A stretch of 64,000 nt of DNA from NCBI RefSeq assembly GCF_900157365.1, contig NZ_FUEZ01000004.1, forward strand, positions 186,001 through 250,000. The letters are read 5' to 3'. This DNA is from Mycobacterium numidiamassiliense (GTDB taxonomy: Bacteria > Actinomycetota > Actinomycetes > Mycobacteriales > Mycobacteriaceae). Under the pieces are notes generated by a model. It was not told the origin of the DNA, ran no database searches, and saw nothing but the letters and a program-made list of their open reading frames with translations. Below, in pieces: positions 18,183-28,586 of the stretch (positions are counted from its first letter, which is position 1; each line of letters opens with the position of its first letter). Both the position numbers and the translations under genes were made by a program.

Positions 18183-20425
18183 GATGCCGCCACCTCGTCG
18201 AGGAGGGGAGCCGCGGTGAACTCGCGGATTGTCACAGGCCGGGCGCCGTTGCGCGAGCCCTCCACGCTGGCCTCGCCATTGGTCTCGGAGTGCGCTTGCG
18301 GAACGTAGGTGGCACCGGTGTACAGGGTGCTGAACTTGACCGGGTCCTCCATGCCGACCCGCAAAAAGCCGACACCGCTTTCCTTGTTGGTGATGTACTG
18401 CGCCTCCGGGGTTCCGATCACCGACTTGGACTCATGGGAGCTGGTGGTGCGCAACGCGATTCGGTAAGTCAGGTTGGGCTCCAGCTTGTCGATGCGCGCC
18501 CCTCCGGTCTGCAGCGACTGGGTGGCCAACAGCAGATGCACCCGCAACGAGCGTCCCACCCGGCAGATCCGGTCGAACAGCCCGACGAAGTCCGGGTGGC
18601 TTTGCAGCAACTCGGCGAACTCGTCCACGACAACAAAGAGCGTCGGCAACGGCTTCAGGTCGGCGCCGCGCTCACGGTACTTCTCGTACTCAGCCACACC
18701 GGAGAGCGCACCGGTCGCACCGACCTGGATTCCGGCCTGGCGCAGCAGGTTCTGCCGGCGGTCGAGTTCGCCGGTCAACACCTCACCCATGCGGCCGACG
18801 AGCTCGGCTTCCTCCGCCATGTTGGTGATGACAGCGGCCGTGTGCGGAAGTTTCTCCATGCCCAGAAAGGTCGAACCACCTTTGAAGTCGGTAAGCAGGA
18901 GGTTCACCTGGTCGGGGTGGGTCATCGCCACCAGCGACAGGATGAGGGTGCGCAGAAACTCGGACTTGCCCGACCCGGTGGTTCCGATGAGCATGCCGTG
19001 CGGGCCACCGCCGAATTCCGCGCCCTCCTTGATGTCCAGATACATGACCTCGCCGGTTTTGAGTTGGTGACCGAACGGGATCTTGAGGCGGTCGAGGTCC
19101 TTGTCGGCGAACATCCGCCAGCGGGACGGAACCACCTCCTCGACGCTCTTGGCGCCGACCAGTTGATGCCATTCCGTCGGCACTTTTTTCTTGGGGCCCG
19201 AGCCGCCCTTCTTGTCGATGATGGTGCCGGTGATCGACCACCCGGCCAGTTTTCTCGCGATACGCGCCGCCTGTTGGGCCGTCAGGCGATCGGTGGTCGC
19301 CGTCACCTGGCGGAACTGCTGGCCGGGCAGCCGGTCGTCGGCGGTCCCATCATCGGCCACCCTGATCCGGTAGTTCGAGCCGCGATGGTTGCCCAGGGTG
19401 AGCACCGTGACACCGGCCCTGCCGTCGGGCGGAACGCCCGCCTTGCCGCCGGTCAGATCCACCACCACGACGTACGGTCCGCCCGGAGTCGAATCGGGCG
19501 AGTGCGGTCCGCGCGCGGCGAGATCGGACAGACTGTCCGGAAGGGCGGAGATCATCCGGACCGGACCGGCCGCATCGGTGTCGGTTGGATGCTGAACGTG
19601 CGGTAGCCATTTGAGCCAGGACCACTGCGGATCGTCGGGCGTCTCGGTGAGGACGCGGATCGCCAGCAGGTCCGGCGGATGGAACACGGCCAGGTGGCAG
19701 ATCATCGCTGTCAGCAATCCAGCGGCCCCAGCCGGGTCGCCGCCGACGGCAATCGTCGGAAATGTTCTCAGCTGAACCAGCTTTGGACAATCGTGGATAA
19801 GACCGTGGGTGCGCAGGAACTTAACCGCCCACATGTTGGCGACCGGCTCCAGGTAGGGCTGGGGTGCCGCCGTCGGGCCTGCCAGTTCGCCGCCGACCGA
19901 CGGCTTCATCAGGCGGTCGACCGCCGGCTGGTCGCCGATTCCGATCCGGGTCGCGGCGTAGAAGTCGGCGCTGGCCGGACGGGACCACTGCCGGGGTGTC
20001 GCGACGATCGACAGCAGATCCTCGGGATGTGGTGCGTGATAACTGAAGAACGCCACCTGGGCGGTGGCAGAGGACGTCACCCGCGGGCGAAGTCCGGCCA
20101 GATAACGCAGGTACTCCTTGCGGTCTGCGTTGATCTCGGGCACTTTTTTGCCGCCGCCACCCCCGCCGGCGCCCACCATGCTCAACGACATCATGATCAT
20201 CATCAGCGGCGTCATCATCATGTACGGCGACAGCGCCTTCGTACCGGTGAACACCATGATGCCGATCATGCCGAGCATGCAGACACCCATGACATAGGGA
20301 AGAACTTTTTGGATAAACGCCGGCGGAACGTCGACGCCGAGGTCCTCGGGAGGCGTGACGGCGATCTCACCCGGGGTCAGCCGGGGGCCGCGTGCGACGC
20401 TCGGGGTGAATTTTCTCGTCGTCAT
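18179..20425 (-). CDS. eccCa1: EccCa1, ESX-1 membrane-anchored FtsK/SpoIIIE-type ATPase
   Basis: 748 aa from ATG 20425 ([20 protein letters not shown], as in M. tuberculosis); a longer in-frame extension upstream lies inside eccB1 and is rejected. Two transmembrane helices lie at ~residues 40-85 with Met-rich loops, followed by the DUF domain and an FtsK ATPase module with [10 protein letters not shown] near residue 483. The start shares one base with the eccB1 stop (TGATG), and the end overlaps eccCb1, so eccB1-eccCa1-eccCb1 are translationally coupled. Confidence 0.95.
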   Translation of the reverse strand: MTTRKFTPSVARGPRLTPGEIAVTPPEDLGVDVPPAFIQKVLPYVMGVCMLGMIGIMVFTGTKALSPYMMMTPLMMIMMSLSMVGAGGGGGGKKVPEINADRKEYLRYLAGLRPRVTSSATAQVAFFSYHAPHPEDLLSIVATPRQWSRPASADFYAATRIGIGDQPAVDRLMKPSVGGELAGPTAAPQPYLEPVANMWAVKFLRTHGLIHDCPKLVQLRTFPTIAVGGDPAGAAGLLTAMICHLAVFHPPDLLAIRVLTETPDDPQWSWLKWLPHVQHPTDTDAAGPVRMISALPDSLSDLAARGPHSPDSTPGGPYVVVVDLTGGKAGVPPDGRAGVTVLTLGNHRGSNYRIRVADDGTADDRLPGQQFRQVTATTDRLTAQQAARIARKLAGWSITGTIIDKKGGSGPKKKVPTEWHQLVGAKSVEEVVPSRWRMFADKDLDRLKIPFGHQLKTGEVMYLDIKEGAEFGGGPHGMLIGTTGSGKSEFLRTLILSLVAMTHPDQVNLLLTDFKGGSTFLGMEKLPHTAAVITNMAEEAELVGRMGEVLTGELDRRQNLLRQAGIQVGATGALSGVAEYEKYRERGADLKPLPTLFVVVDEFAELLQSHPDFVGLFDRICRVGRSLRVHLLLATQSLQTGGARIDKLEPNLTYRIALRTTSSHESKSVIGTPEAQYITNKESGVGFLRVGMEDPVKFSTLYTGATYVPQAHSETNGEASVEGSRNGARPVTIREFTAAPLLDEVAAS

Positions 20426-21870
20426 CAGGACGCTCCGGGTGCCGCGGGTAGCTTGCGGGGGGTCGGGTCGGCGGGCAGTGTGTCGTGCTCGAGCAGCGCG
20501 GCGTCTTTGGACAGCACCGGACCGTCCACTAAGAGTCGAATGATTGCCCACGGCGCGGGTTTGGGTGACGACAGGCCCAGCGACGACGCGGTCTGCGCAT
20601 CCGGGATCCCGTAGCGCACACCCTCTGGGTCGATGTAGTAGAGAGATTCGCCGTAGCGGGGGTCAGGGGACTGCAACTGCACGTATTTTCCACCGTCCGT
20701 GTAGATGGTGGCCGAACCCTGAATCTGCCTGATGCCCAAGCTCATAGCCGATGGCGGTATCGGCAGATGCCGACCGGTCACGACGGTGGTCAGGGCCGCT
20801 CCGGACTCACCGGGTTTCCGCTCCCACGTCCAGCACAACACCGGCTCGTTGGGCCGGGACACGATCTTGATCGCTTCGTCGGGCAGGGGGGAGGGGTATT
20901 CGCGTTCGGGGATCTTGACGACCTGACTCCGGATCACCGCCGGAATCGACACCAGCCCATATGATTCGGTGGCGCGCACTACCGAAGCGGTGTTGGCGTT
21001 CACGTGCGCGACACCGTCGGGCAGCACCACGTAGAACTGGGTTCCGAAAACGGTCTGCACCTGAAAGACCGAACCGATCACCAATTCTTCAGGCAATCCA
21101 AGGGTGTTGGGTGCGCCCGCGCCCGGGATCGGTGGCAGCTGCCATGAGCCGGCGTCAGGTATCGCGTTGAACATCGCTGCGGAGATCGGTGTCGGCTTGG
21201 CCGACAGCGGTATCCCCAGCGCCGAGGTGAGGGAGTGATTGGCCAGGTCGGTGGCGTGCCGCCCCTTCGCGGTGATGATCCAGTCTTTCCCCTGGAAGGT
21301 TGCCAGCAGTGTCTCGCTCGGCAGGAGCGGATTGACCGCGGCATCGATCACCAAAGGCATTGATATGACCGCGGTCTGCAAGGTCGGGTTAACGGTGTCG
21401 GCCTTCGTGACCGTGTCACACAGCGCCCAAACCGACGAGGTGTCCGAGGCGACCGGCGTGGCATAGGGGGCGCCCGGGATACCGACCGACTGCCCCTTGG
21501 GCAGCTTGTTCAACTCGGCGGACTTCACGCCTGTTGGGTCGGCAGGACTTCCGAGCACCAGCCGCGCCGAGGTCAGGTTGTAGACCGGGTGCAACTGTCC
21601 GGACACCATCAGGTACAGCTGATTGGTCGTGCGGTCGACGAACAGATTGCCGCTACCGAGCTTGCCCTGCGGCTTGAAGTACGCCATCGCCAACGCGCCC
21701 ACCAAGATCAGTGCCGCGATGACAATGCCGAGCGCGGCCGAACGGCCGTAAAAGGACAGCGGGTCGTCGAACATCCGGGTGTCGCGCCGGACGATGGCAT
21801 GCTCTAACCGCCGGAGCAGAAAGCGCCAGCCACTCACCTGAACTTTCGTGGTAAGCCGAATCCCCGCCAT
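20425..21870 (-). CDS. eccB1: EccB1, ESX-1 membrane component with periplasmic domain
   Basis: 481 aa. A short cytosolic N-terminus ([28 protein letters not shown]) precedes one transmembrane helix near residues 45-65 ([17 protein letters not shown]). The rest is the large periplasmic region with repeated ~[31 protein letters not shown] modules and two cysteines that form the conserved disulfide in EccB proteins. It anchors the periplasmic side of the ESX-1 complex. The start is 3 bp after the eccA1 stop. Confidence 0.95.
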   Translation of the reverse strand: MAGIRLTTKVQVSGWRFLLRRLEHAIVRRDTRMFDDPLSFYGRSAALGIVIAALILVGALAMAYFKPQGKLGSGNLFVDRTTNQLYLMVSGQLHPVYNLTSARLVLGSPADPTGVKSAELNKLPKGQSVGIPGAPYATPVASDTSSVWALCDTVTKADTVNPTLQTAVISMPLVIDAAVNPLLPSETLLATFQGKDWIITAKGRHATDLANHSLTSALGIPLSAKPTPISAAMFNAIPDAGSWQLPPIPGAGAPNTLGLPEELVIGSVFQVQTVFGTQFYVVLPDGVAHVNANTASVVRATESYGLVSIPAVIRSQVVKIPEREYPSPLPDEAIKIVSRPNEPVLCWTWERKPGESGAALTTVVTGRHLPIPPSAMSLGIRQIQGSATIYTDGGKYVQLQSPDPRYGESLYYIDPEGVRYGIPDAQTASSLGLSSPKPAPWAIIRLLVDGPVLSKDAALLEHDTLPADPTPRKLPAAPGAS

Positions 21871-21873
21871 GCG

Positions 21874-23595
21874 TCACTCAGCGATGTTGAGGCGGCCGTG
21901 TACCGCGTCGATTGCCTCGGCCATGTCTTCGCCGTTGATCTCGCTGAGGCGGTCGGCGTCGAGCTCTTCGAAATCGACGGCCCGGGTCAGACGGATGTCG
22001 CGGTATTGTTCGCCGGCCTCCACCAGCTGACGCGCGTAGCGACCGTTGCCTGCGATGTCGAGCGCGGCCTTACCACGCACCGTCTGCTGACTCAGTAGCT
22101 TGGCCGCCCCTAACAGGTTGTCGGCCGCTTCCGTGCTGAGCGTCGAGTCATTGGCTTTTGCAATGACTCTGGCGATTTCCAGGATCTCTTCGGGGGAATA
22201 CGAATCGAATTCGATCCGGGTGGCGAACCGGGACCGCAAACCCTCGTTGGTCTCCAGCAGCCGGTCGATGTCGTTGCCATAGCCCGCGATGATCACCACC
22301 AGCCGGTCACGGTCGTTCTCCATTCGTGCCAGCAGGGTGTCGAGGGCCTCTTGTCCGAAGGGGTCGGGGCGCCCGCCGCGTTCCTGCACGAGTGCGTAGG
22401 CCTCGTCGATGAACAACACCCCGCCCAGGGCTCGGTCGATCGCTTTGGTCGTCTTGACCGCCGATTGCCCTTCGTATTCGGCGACGAAATCCTTACGGGC
22501 CGTCTCTATGAGTTTCGGTTCCTGGATGACACCGAGCCCTGCCAGGATGTTGGCCACCACTCGCGCGATCGTCGTCTTGCCGGTACCGGGCGGCCCGGTG
22601 AAGATCATGTGCTTGCTCGGCTGCGCGACCTTCATGCCGCGTGCGGCGCGGACTCGCGCCATCTGGGTCGCGGCGCGGTACCGCTCGACTTGATCCTTGA
22701 CCCGGGTGAGCCCGATCTGCCGTTTCAGCTCGGCCTCGGCCTCGACGAGTAGCTTCTCCCGCCCCGAGGTGTCAGCCACCACACTGGTCGCGTCCCAGGG
22801 ATCGGTGCGAGCCGAGATCTGTTCGGCGCTGGTCGTCGCCAAGCGAAAAGACGAATCTTTCAGTGCTGCAGTAACTTTGGCGCTCGGATGGGTGGTCTGC
22901 AGCCACTCCAGCAGGGCCACCGCGGCCTCTTCGTTCCCCTGGCCGCGGCGCGTCATCGCCAGATACCAGGCGATGGCCTGCGCACAGGCCTCACCCGCCG
23001 GCGAGGAGTTCGCCTCCGTGAGCCGGCGCTCGGCTTCGGTGAACAGACCGAGGTTGGCCGCCGCGACGCCGTGCGCGACACCTGCGGCGGCAGCCAGAAA
23101 TGCGTCCGGCCATTTCCCGGCGCTCCTGACTTCGTCGATCACCTCGGTCCACCGCCCCGCGGCCCCGTAGATCACCGCTTTGGCCCACGACAGCAGGTGC
23201 TCGGCACCGGTGGTCGGACTGCCCTCGACGGCTTCCATCGCATCCGCGTAATTTCCATGCGCCGCTTCGTTTGCCGCGAAGCCGAGGGTAATCGCCAAGG
23301 GCGAATTCACCGGGTAGGTGATGTCGCCGTACAGGCCGCCGATCGGGACCCTGGCCCCGACGGCACTCATCGAGATTTGGGCGGACCCCGCCAGCCTGCC
23401 GAACTGGGTGCGTGAATACCAGGCGCGAAACAGCGTCACCCGGTCGTTGTCGCCGCAGCGGATGCGACCGACCCATGCGTCGCAGGCGGATTCGTCGTAG
23501 TTGGTGATCTCGGTGAAGAGGTCCAGCGACCGTGCCTCCGAGACGGGCAGCATGCCGACCGCATTTTCGAACAGACCGGCCAGGTGGTCACTCAT
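21874..23595 (-). CDS. eccA1: EccA1, ESX-1 cytosolic AAA+ ATPase
   Basis: 573 aa, identical in length to M. tuberculosis. The N-terminal ~280 residues are a TPR-type helical region. The C-terminal AAA+ (CbxX/CfqX) module shows Walker A FTGPPGTGKTT near residue 340, Walker B VLFIDEAYAL near 397, and an arginine-finger region SRFATRIEF. EccA1 acts with EspG1/EspH-bound substrates in the cytosol. The start overlaps the 3' end of espH by 8 bp. Confidence 0.96.
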   Translation of the reverse strand: MSDHLAGLFENAVGMLPVSEARSLDLFTEITNYDESACDAWVGRIRCGDNDRVTLFRAWYSRTQFGRLAGSAQISMSAVGARVPIGGLYGDITYPVNSPLAITLGFAANEAAHGNYADAMEAVEGSPTTGAEHLLSWAKAVIYGAAGRWTEVIDEVRSAGKWPDAFLAAAAGVAHGVAAANLGLFTEAERRLTEANSSPAGEACAQAIAWYLAMTRRGQGNEEAAVALLEWLQTTHPSAKVTAALKDSSFRLATTSAEQISARTDPWDATSVVADTSGREKLLVEAEAELKRQIGLTRVKDQVERYRAATQMARVRAARGMKVAQPSKHMIFTGPPGTGKTTIARVVANILAGLGVIQEPKLIETARKDFVAEYEGQSAVKTTKAIDRALGGVLFIDEAYALVQERGGRPDPFGQEALDTLLARMENDRDRLVVIIAGYGNDIDRLLETNEGLRSRFATRIEFDSYSPEEILEIARVIAKANDSTLSTEAADNLLGAAKLLSQQTVRGKAALDIAGNGRYARQLVEAGEQYRDIRLTRAVDFEELDADRLSEINGEDMAEAIDAVHGRLNIAE

Positions 23596-24202
23596 TATTG
23601 GGCGTGTATCGGGCAGCGAAGACTTCGGTCTGTGCCGCGTCGGCCTGTTCCGGGGTCGGCAACTGCATGCCGGACTGCATCAACTCGCGGAGCATCTGGT
23701 TGCTGTCGATCCCGAGGTCGGCCAGCCCGTCCAGCCCTTGGATTTGGTCAGCGTTCTCCGTCAGGTAAGTGTGCTGGCCGGCCAGCCCCTTCTGCCGGGC
23801 CAGTTCGGCGAGGACGATGATCTCGTCGGCAAGCTCGGATTCGCTGAGCTTGGTCGCCGTTGCCGAGAGTGTGACCCGCTGAGTCCTGCCGTCGATGAGG
23901 GCCGTCACCGACACCGTCTCGGGAGGGTTGGTCACCGTGAACCCCTCGACGCTGTCCTCTTCGTCTTCCTCGCCTTCGACTGCCTCGGTGGCCGCGGCGA
24001 TGGCTTCGAGCTCATTGTCGATCTCTTCGGGCTCGGTGGGCGTGTAGTCGTACAACGCTTCTACGTCTGACTCGTCGCCGGCTTCGGCGGTGGCGGAGAA
24101 GTCGAGGGCGTGCGATTCGTCGTGACCGTCGTCATCCGATCCCGACTGGTGGGCGGAGAAGTCCAAGGCGGAGAGATCGTCGTGCTCGGGCATGGGATCC
24201 AT
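23588..24202 (-). CDS. espH: EspH, ESX-1 accessory chaperone-like protein
   Basis: 204 aa, slightly longer than the ~183 aa of M. tuberculosis because of an expanded acidic N-terminus (two DFSA repeats, ALDFSAH and ALDFSAT, then DEEDSVE). The conserved C-terminal part (FTVTNPPETVSVTALIDGR, ADEIIVLAELARQKG, ending NLPTPE-like MQLPTPEQADAAQTEVFAARY) matches EspH. In M. marinum EspH is needed for secretion of EspE/EspF. ATG 24202 or 24193 could both serve. Confidence 0.88.
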   Translation of the reverse strand: MDPMPEHDDLSALDFSAHQSGSDDDGHDESHALDFSATAEAGDESDVEALYDYTPTEPEEIDNELEAIAAATEAVEGEEDEEDSVEGFTVTNPPETVSVTALIDGRTQRVTLSATATKLSESELADEIIVLAELARQKGLAGQHTYLTENADQIQGLDGLADLGIDSNQMLRELMQSGMQLPTPEQADAAQTEVFAARYTPNNE

Positions 24203-24226
24203 CTTTCACTGGTAGCGGCGGAAATG

Positions 24227-25093
24227 TCAGCCTCGGTAGGAGGCGTGAGCGTGATCAGGGGAGTAGGCGGACGCGACATCCGAAGTGTGATCGAGCCAAG
24301 CGCGTGCGGGGAGGAATTCCAGCAATCCGTCCAGCGTGCGTTGCAGATTTTCCTGAGTGCCGGACAGAAAGCTTCCGTACAGTTCACCGCCGACGCGGCG
24401 GGGCAATGACACGAGCCTGCCCAGCGGCGAGTCGAGAACGCCCGCGGCAACCTCGGTCTGCGTCGACGTGCCACCGGAATGTCGTTGGCTGGCACTGATT
24501 TCCACCCAGCTACTCGGGTTGGCGACGATCTCGGCGTAGATGCGGGCCGACGCGGGTGCGACGCCGTGACCGACCAACTGGGCGGCGGTAGTGCAGGTCG
24601 CCAGCTCGCTGGCCACACCGGTCAGCGGCTCGACGTTGGCAGCCTGCGCCGGGCCGAGCACGGTGGTCACCATGCCCGCCAGACCGACCTGCGGAGCTAC
24701 CCGCTGCAGCACGAGCATCTCGCCGTCGCGCGCGGCGATGACATGGTGATCGCCCTTGCGGCACACCGCAAAGCGCACCATCACGCCGCCGACATCGCGC
24801 CGCCACCACCGCCCCTCGAGTGTGCGGTCGGCCCTGCCGAGGGTGCCGACCATCTCGGCCACCGCTGGGTGCGGCTCACCGGAATGGTCGAGCACCCCTT
24901 GTGCAGTGAGGTCACGCGCAACCTGGTCCCAGACCAGGTTGCGCAGGTCCTCTTGCGGAATGTTCGGCCGGATCCCAAGCGCGGTAGGGAAGTCGATCAG
25001 CTGTAGCCGGTCGGCGATCAGCAGCAGCCCGTCAATCGTCACCTCGACGCCGACCACGCCGTCGACAAGCCCGGCGGTGAGGGGACCGGACAT
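24227..25093 (-). CDS. espG1: EspG1, ESX-1 cytosolic chaperone for PE/PPE substrates
   Basis: 288 aa against ~283 in M. tuberculosis. The fold is the mixed alpha/beta EspG type: N-terminal VDGVVGVEVTIDGLLLIADRLQL, central RRDVGGVMVRFAVCRKGDHHVIAARDGEMLVLQRV, C-terminal LVSLPRRVGGELYGSF. EspG proteins bind the tip of PPE proteins and hold them soluble. Here the only local client is PPE68. The start is 2 bp from the espF stop. Confidence 0.92.
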   Translation of the reverse strand: MSGPLTAGLVDGVVGVEVTIDGLLLIADRLQLIDFPTALGIRPNIPQEDLRNLVWDQVARDLTAQGVLDHSGEPHPAVAEMVGTLGRADRTLEGRWWRRDVGGVMVRFAVCRKGDHHVIAARDGEMLVLQRVAPQVGLAGMVTTVLGPAQAANVEPLTGVASELATCTTAAQLVGHGVAPASARIYAEIVANPSSWVEISASQRHSGGTSTQTEVAAGVLDSPLGRLVSLPRRVGGELYGSFLSGTQENLQRTLDGLLEFLPARAWLDHTSDVASAYSPDHAHASYRG

Positions 25094-25095
25094 GG

Positions 25096-25410
25096 CTACT
25101 TGTCAAGCATCTGCTTGTTGAGGTTTCCGGCCAACTCCGAGTCGACGCCGGTGTATGCCTCTTTAGCGGCGAGCAACTTTGCGGCGAGGGTCCTGCTCCC
25201 GTTGGCCAGGGCCGTGCCCGCGGCTTTGCGGATGTCCTCGATGGAGCCGAAACCCGAATTGGAGCATCCGCTGATGACGCCGTGCGTAAGCCAGCAGTTG
25301 CCTCCCGTTCCGCTCAGTGCGCCGGCGCCTGCTTCGGCATCCTTTGCGGCGTCCGTTTGCCTGTCTGCCAGGGTCTTGAGGGTTCCTGGGCTGAGAAGTA
25401 GATCTGCCAT
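25096..25410 (-). CDS. espF: EspF, EspC-like ESX-1 secreted protein
   Basis: 104 aa, WXG100-sized, of the EspC/EspF family (DUF2580-like). It is a single helical hairpin without a Trp in the turn (GGNCWLTHG lies just before it) and has a YTGVD motif near residue 86 matching the YxxxD/E secretion signal. In M. marinum EspF is co-secreted with EspE. It lies 72 bp downstream of espE and directly before espG1. Confidence 0.85.
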   Translation of the reverse strand: MADLLLSPGTLKTLADRQTDAAKDAEAGAGALSGTGGNCWLTHGVISGCSNSGFGSIEDIRKAAGTALANGSRTLAAKLLAAKEAYTGVDSELAGNLNKQMLDK

Positions 25411-25482
25411 TGGTCCGTCTCCTTAACGTTTAAATTTCTCGCTATGCCATTGGGGCGCACTGGGTTTGGCGCCTCAGTGGGA

Positions 25483-26832
25483 TCAAAGGACGCGCTCGCG
25501 ACCGCCAGGCGCCCCCGCGGCGGCGGGCGCTGCTGCGGCATCCGCAGGTGCACGCTCGGTACCCCCGGCACCGGAGGCAGCGCCTGCGGCGTCTGCTTCT
25601 TCCTTCTTCTTCTTGTCTCTTTCCTCGTCGGTCAGCCCGTCCTCGCCCTTGACGTCGCCCACCTCGTGCGCGGGCATCGGGGGAGCGGCCGCAGGGGCCG
25701 AGCCTTTTGCGGATTGGGCGAGCGACTGGATCTGTTGCATTCCCTGGCTGAGGGCCTGGGTCATCTGGTTCATCCCCTGGGACATCTGCCCCATCTGAGC
25801 CAGGGTGGGCGGCGTGAACGACGCCGGCGCGGGCGCCGTCTTGTCGCCCGTGGTCTTCGCCGGCGTGTCAGTCGAGGTTCGCGCAGCACTAGCCTTTTCA
25901 CTGGCGTCGTCGAGCAGAGCCTTTTGCTCCACCGGCACCTTGGCGCCGGGCTCGTTGGCCAGCTTCGAAACGGTGATACCAGCGAAGGAGAAGCTGCTGA
26001 GGCCGTCGGAGATGCCGTGGAAGCTGGACAGCTGGGATGAGCTCTCCGTCGCGACCTTGCCCTGAATCTTTCCGAAGTTACCTGCCATTTTCGCGTCCGT
26101 ATCCTTGCCGAGCTGGACGTATTTCAGGCCCAATGCAGTGAGCTCGTTGGCAATGCCCATCGAACTCGACAGCGTGAGCATCTCGACGACGAATACTGCC
26201 GCACAACACGCGAAGGCGGCGACGATCTGCCACGCCTGCGATATTCCCGGGCCGGCGACGGGGATCAGGTACAAGGCCAGGGCAATTCCCGCTGCGGCGG
26301 TCAGCACGGCCACGTTGACGGTGCACGTCAGGTGCGCCTGCTTGACCTCGGCGGCCTGCTTACCCAACTTTTCTTTCAGGGTCTGGTCTAACTGATTCAT
26401 CTGGTCAACGAAACCCTTTAGCGCGTTTACCTGGCCGATGTAGGCGGTCGCAGCGGTACCGCTCCAGTCTCGGGGGTCCGGAATGGCGCCGGGGTCCAAG
26501 TCTTTCGTGAATAGGGCGAATTTGTCTTTGGCCGTGGATACGGCGGAGCCGGAGTTGGGGGAGCCGAATCCGTTCAGCAAGTCCACGACGCTGACCGCCA
26601 ACGCCGCAGCATCGACAATGGCCGTCGGCGTCGGCAGCACCTTCGTTCCGCTGTCCTTCAACGCTTTTGCTAGGACTGCGTTTTGCTTACCCGCATAGAT
26701 CATCCCTTTGCCCAGGATGGTGGCCGCGCTGGCACCAAGGTTCGCCCAGTCCCCGGTTGAGGCAGCAGTGACGCCGGATCCAAAACTCTTTACGCACGTC
26801 GCTAAATCTGTCGCACCGTTTAGCCAACCCAT
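25483..26832 (-). CDS. espE: EspE, EspA-like ESX-1 secreted protein (divergent)
   Basis: 449 aa from ATG 26832 (GAAGGGAAA about 7 nt upstream), longer than the ~402 aa M. tuberculosis protein. Features shared with EspE/EspA: a WSGTAATAYIGQ WxG-type turn near residue 130, two adjacent hydrophobic helices around residues 180-235, a Gln/Met-rich helix (MGQMSQGMNQMTQALSQGM), and the acidic end ERAPADA...RERVL, which parallels the ERAPIDA...GTVL end of EspE. The N-terminal 110 residues look unlike the M. tuberculosis protein. Position (first gene of the espE-F-G-H operon, next to the FHA/HTH gene) supports the name. Confidence 0.75.
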   Translation of the reverse strand: MGWLNGATDLATCVKSFGSGVTAASTGDWANLGASAATILGKGMIYAGKQNAVLAKALKDSGTKVLPTPTAIVDAAALAVSVVDLLNGFGSPNSGSAVSTAKDKFALFTKDLDPGAIPDPRDWSGTAATAYIGQVNALKGFVDQMNQLDQTLKEKLGKQAAEVKQAHLTCTVNVAVLTAAAGIALALYLIPVAGPGISQAWQIVAAFACCAAVFVVEMLTLSSSMGIANELTALGLKYVQLGKDTDAKMAGNFGKIQGKVATESSSQLSSFHGISDGLSSFSFAGITVSKLANEPGAKVPVEQKALLDDASEKASAARTSTDTPAKTTGDKTAPAPASFTPPTLAQMGQMSQGMNQMTQALSQGMQQIQSLAQSAKGSAPAAAPPMPAHEVGDVKGEDGLTDEERDKKKKEEADAAGAASGAGGTERAPADAAAAPAAAGAPGGRERVL

Positions 26833-27040
26833 GGGTGTTTCCCTTCGCGCTCGCTTGTCATGTGCACCGATCCTGTGCACGGTAGATCGAGCCTAACAGC
26901 GCTCCGACCAGGCCCGGTGCACGAATTTTCCGGCTAGCCAACAGCTTCCACCACCGGGCGCGTACACGCTATGGCTAACGTTGCGGCAAGGTTGCCGAAA
27001 AGCGAATAATTGGATTTGACGGGAAGTCGGCAGGTCGAAA

Positions 27041-28144
27041 TTAGGTGATGTGGCCGATTAGCGTTTCGATCGCGTCGGTGATGTGAGCGGGCATTGCCTC
27101 CCCGGCCTCCACGCGCACGATCATTTCTTCGTCGACGCCGGCCGCTTGCGCGGTTTCCAGCGTGGAAAGGTTGGCCCGCCGGCGGGCCGCATATAAACGT
27201 TGCGCCAGGGGGGCGTCCGGAGCGCTCGCCCCACGCGTCATGAGTTCGTCGCGATGCCGGCGGACTGCGCTGAGCGCCTTGATCAGGTCCGGCGTTATTT
27301 GGCTGATTCGAGTGGCGCGCACGGCAATCGTCTCGAGCTGGCGCAAGTCAGCGAGGATGGGCGCTGCCCGCTCGGTGAACTCCGGATCCTCGGCCGGCGG
27401 CAGGGCCGCAATGGCCAGGCTGCAGCCGTCGACGGCTGCGACGACGGCCTGTGCGATCAACGACGCCGCGCCGTCGGCCATCTGGTCGTCGGCCGCCGGG
27501 GCGTCCGGGGGCGCGCTGTGCGGGGTCGCCTCTTCGGCGACTGGCTCGCCGCGCCGGATCCGCGCGATGGTCCCGACGGGCCACTGCAGCACCGCTTCGA
27601 GTTTGGCGCGGGTACGTTCGCGCGGCCAACTGCGGCCCTTTTCGAAGGCGATGAGCGCCCCGGCGTTGATAATTCCGTCGGCGGCGAGGCTGCGCTGACT
27701 GATGTCGAGTTCGCGACGGCGTGCGGCAGCCGCGGCTCCAGCGCGAGCCAGGCCCGGGTCCGGTTCGCTGGTCTGGATGATGTTGTCCTGGCCGTCTGGA
27801 TCATCTTGCTGCTCTGCGGGTTTCGGCGGCCTGACGACTTCGAATGTCAAGACTTTGCCCGCGGTGGGGTCGCCGAAGTGGACGATGGTCTTGTCCGTGA
27901 CTGTTACCGAGGTCTTGCGCAACCCGTCGACGAACATCCCGTCCGGACTGCTGTCGACGATTCGCCACTGCCCGTCCGCCGGTTCGGCTCGCAGGTGCGC
28001 CTGAGAGATCTGCGGATCATCGATCTGCACGCCGGCCTGCGGCTCGCGGCCAATCGTCACCACACCGCGTTCCGGTTCGATCGCGTGCGACCTGTCACCG
28101 CTGTGCACGACCAGCAGCGCGGGCCTTGACGCGACGTTGGGCAT
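27041..28144 (-). CDS. FHA and helix-turn-helix protein, Rv3863-like
   Basis: 367 aa. Residues ~10-105 look like an FHA phosphothreonine-binding domain (GVVTIGREPQAGVQIDDPQISQAHLRAE, then DGMFVDG). Residues ~135-205 (ARRRELDISQRSLAADGIINAGALIAFEKGRSWPRERTRAKLE) are an XRE-type helix-turn-helix, and a second similar one is at the C-terminus (YAARRRANLSTLETAQAAGVDEEMIVRVE). It closely matches Rv3863, which sits between whiB6 and espE. A regulator that reads Ser/Thr kinase signals is a reasonable inference. It is divergent from whiB6. Confidence 0.85.
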   Translation of the reverse strand: MPNVASRPALLVVHSGDRSHAIEPERGVVTIGREPQAGVQIDDPQISQAHLRAEPADGQWRIVDSSPDGMFVDGLRKTSVTVTDKTIVHFGDPTAGKVLTFEVVRPPKPAEQQDDPDGQDNIIQTSEPDPGLARAGAAAAARRRELDISQRSLAADGIINAGALIAFEKGRSWPRERTRAKLEAVLQWPVGTIARIRRGEPVAEEATPHSAPPDAPAADDQMADGAASLIAQAVVAAVDGCSLAIAALPPAEDPEFTERAAPILADLRQLETIAVRATRISQITPDLIKALSAVRRHRDELMTRGASAPDAPLAQRLYAARRRANLSTLETAQAAGVDEEMIVRVEAGEAMPAHITDAIETLIGHIT

Positions 28145-28586
28145 CGTCGGTGATTCCTCGCTTGAGACGTATCCGGCGGGCTGTCCGCCTTCAGGAGTCT
28201 AACCGCTGCACTGGGCAAATTCCATCGCGGCGCTACACTTACGCCCCATATTGTTACGCAACAGGCCAGCACGCTGCGGGTCTCCGAAACCGAAGCGCAA
28301 CCGCTTAACTGCTACAGTTCAGCCTCCCGCGCCGTTGCCGCCACGCCGTTTGACCTGGAGCGAGGCAGAATCACCTGGTCCAGCGTAGCTTTGCCACACC
28401 GTTCCGCCCCTGTTCTCCGGCAGTTAGGCCGACCGAAGCCTCAAGCGCGTGGGATGGCCACCGAAGCGTGAACCGTGGATCCCAACTGAAACCGCAGCGC
28501 TTTAACTGTTGCATCGCAACGGTTACTGCTATAGCCTATCGATCAACAGGAAGTAGAACTGCAACGCTTTGTAAAGGAACGTAGCG
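28145..28586. promoter_or_regulatory. 442-bp divergent regulatory region between the FHA/HTH gene and whiB6
   Basis: No gene is visible. Two imperfect copies of a ~28-bp element occur: GAAACCGAAGCGC followed by AACCGCTTAACTGCT (ending near 28314), and GAAACCGCAGCGC followed by TTTAACTGTT (ending near 28510). The second is 77 nt before the whiB6 start, where an activator would bind. whiB6 in M. tuberculosis is controlled by PhoP from a far-upstream site; I cannot show a PhoP consensus here. Confidence 0.45.
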
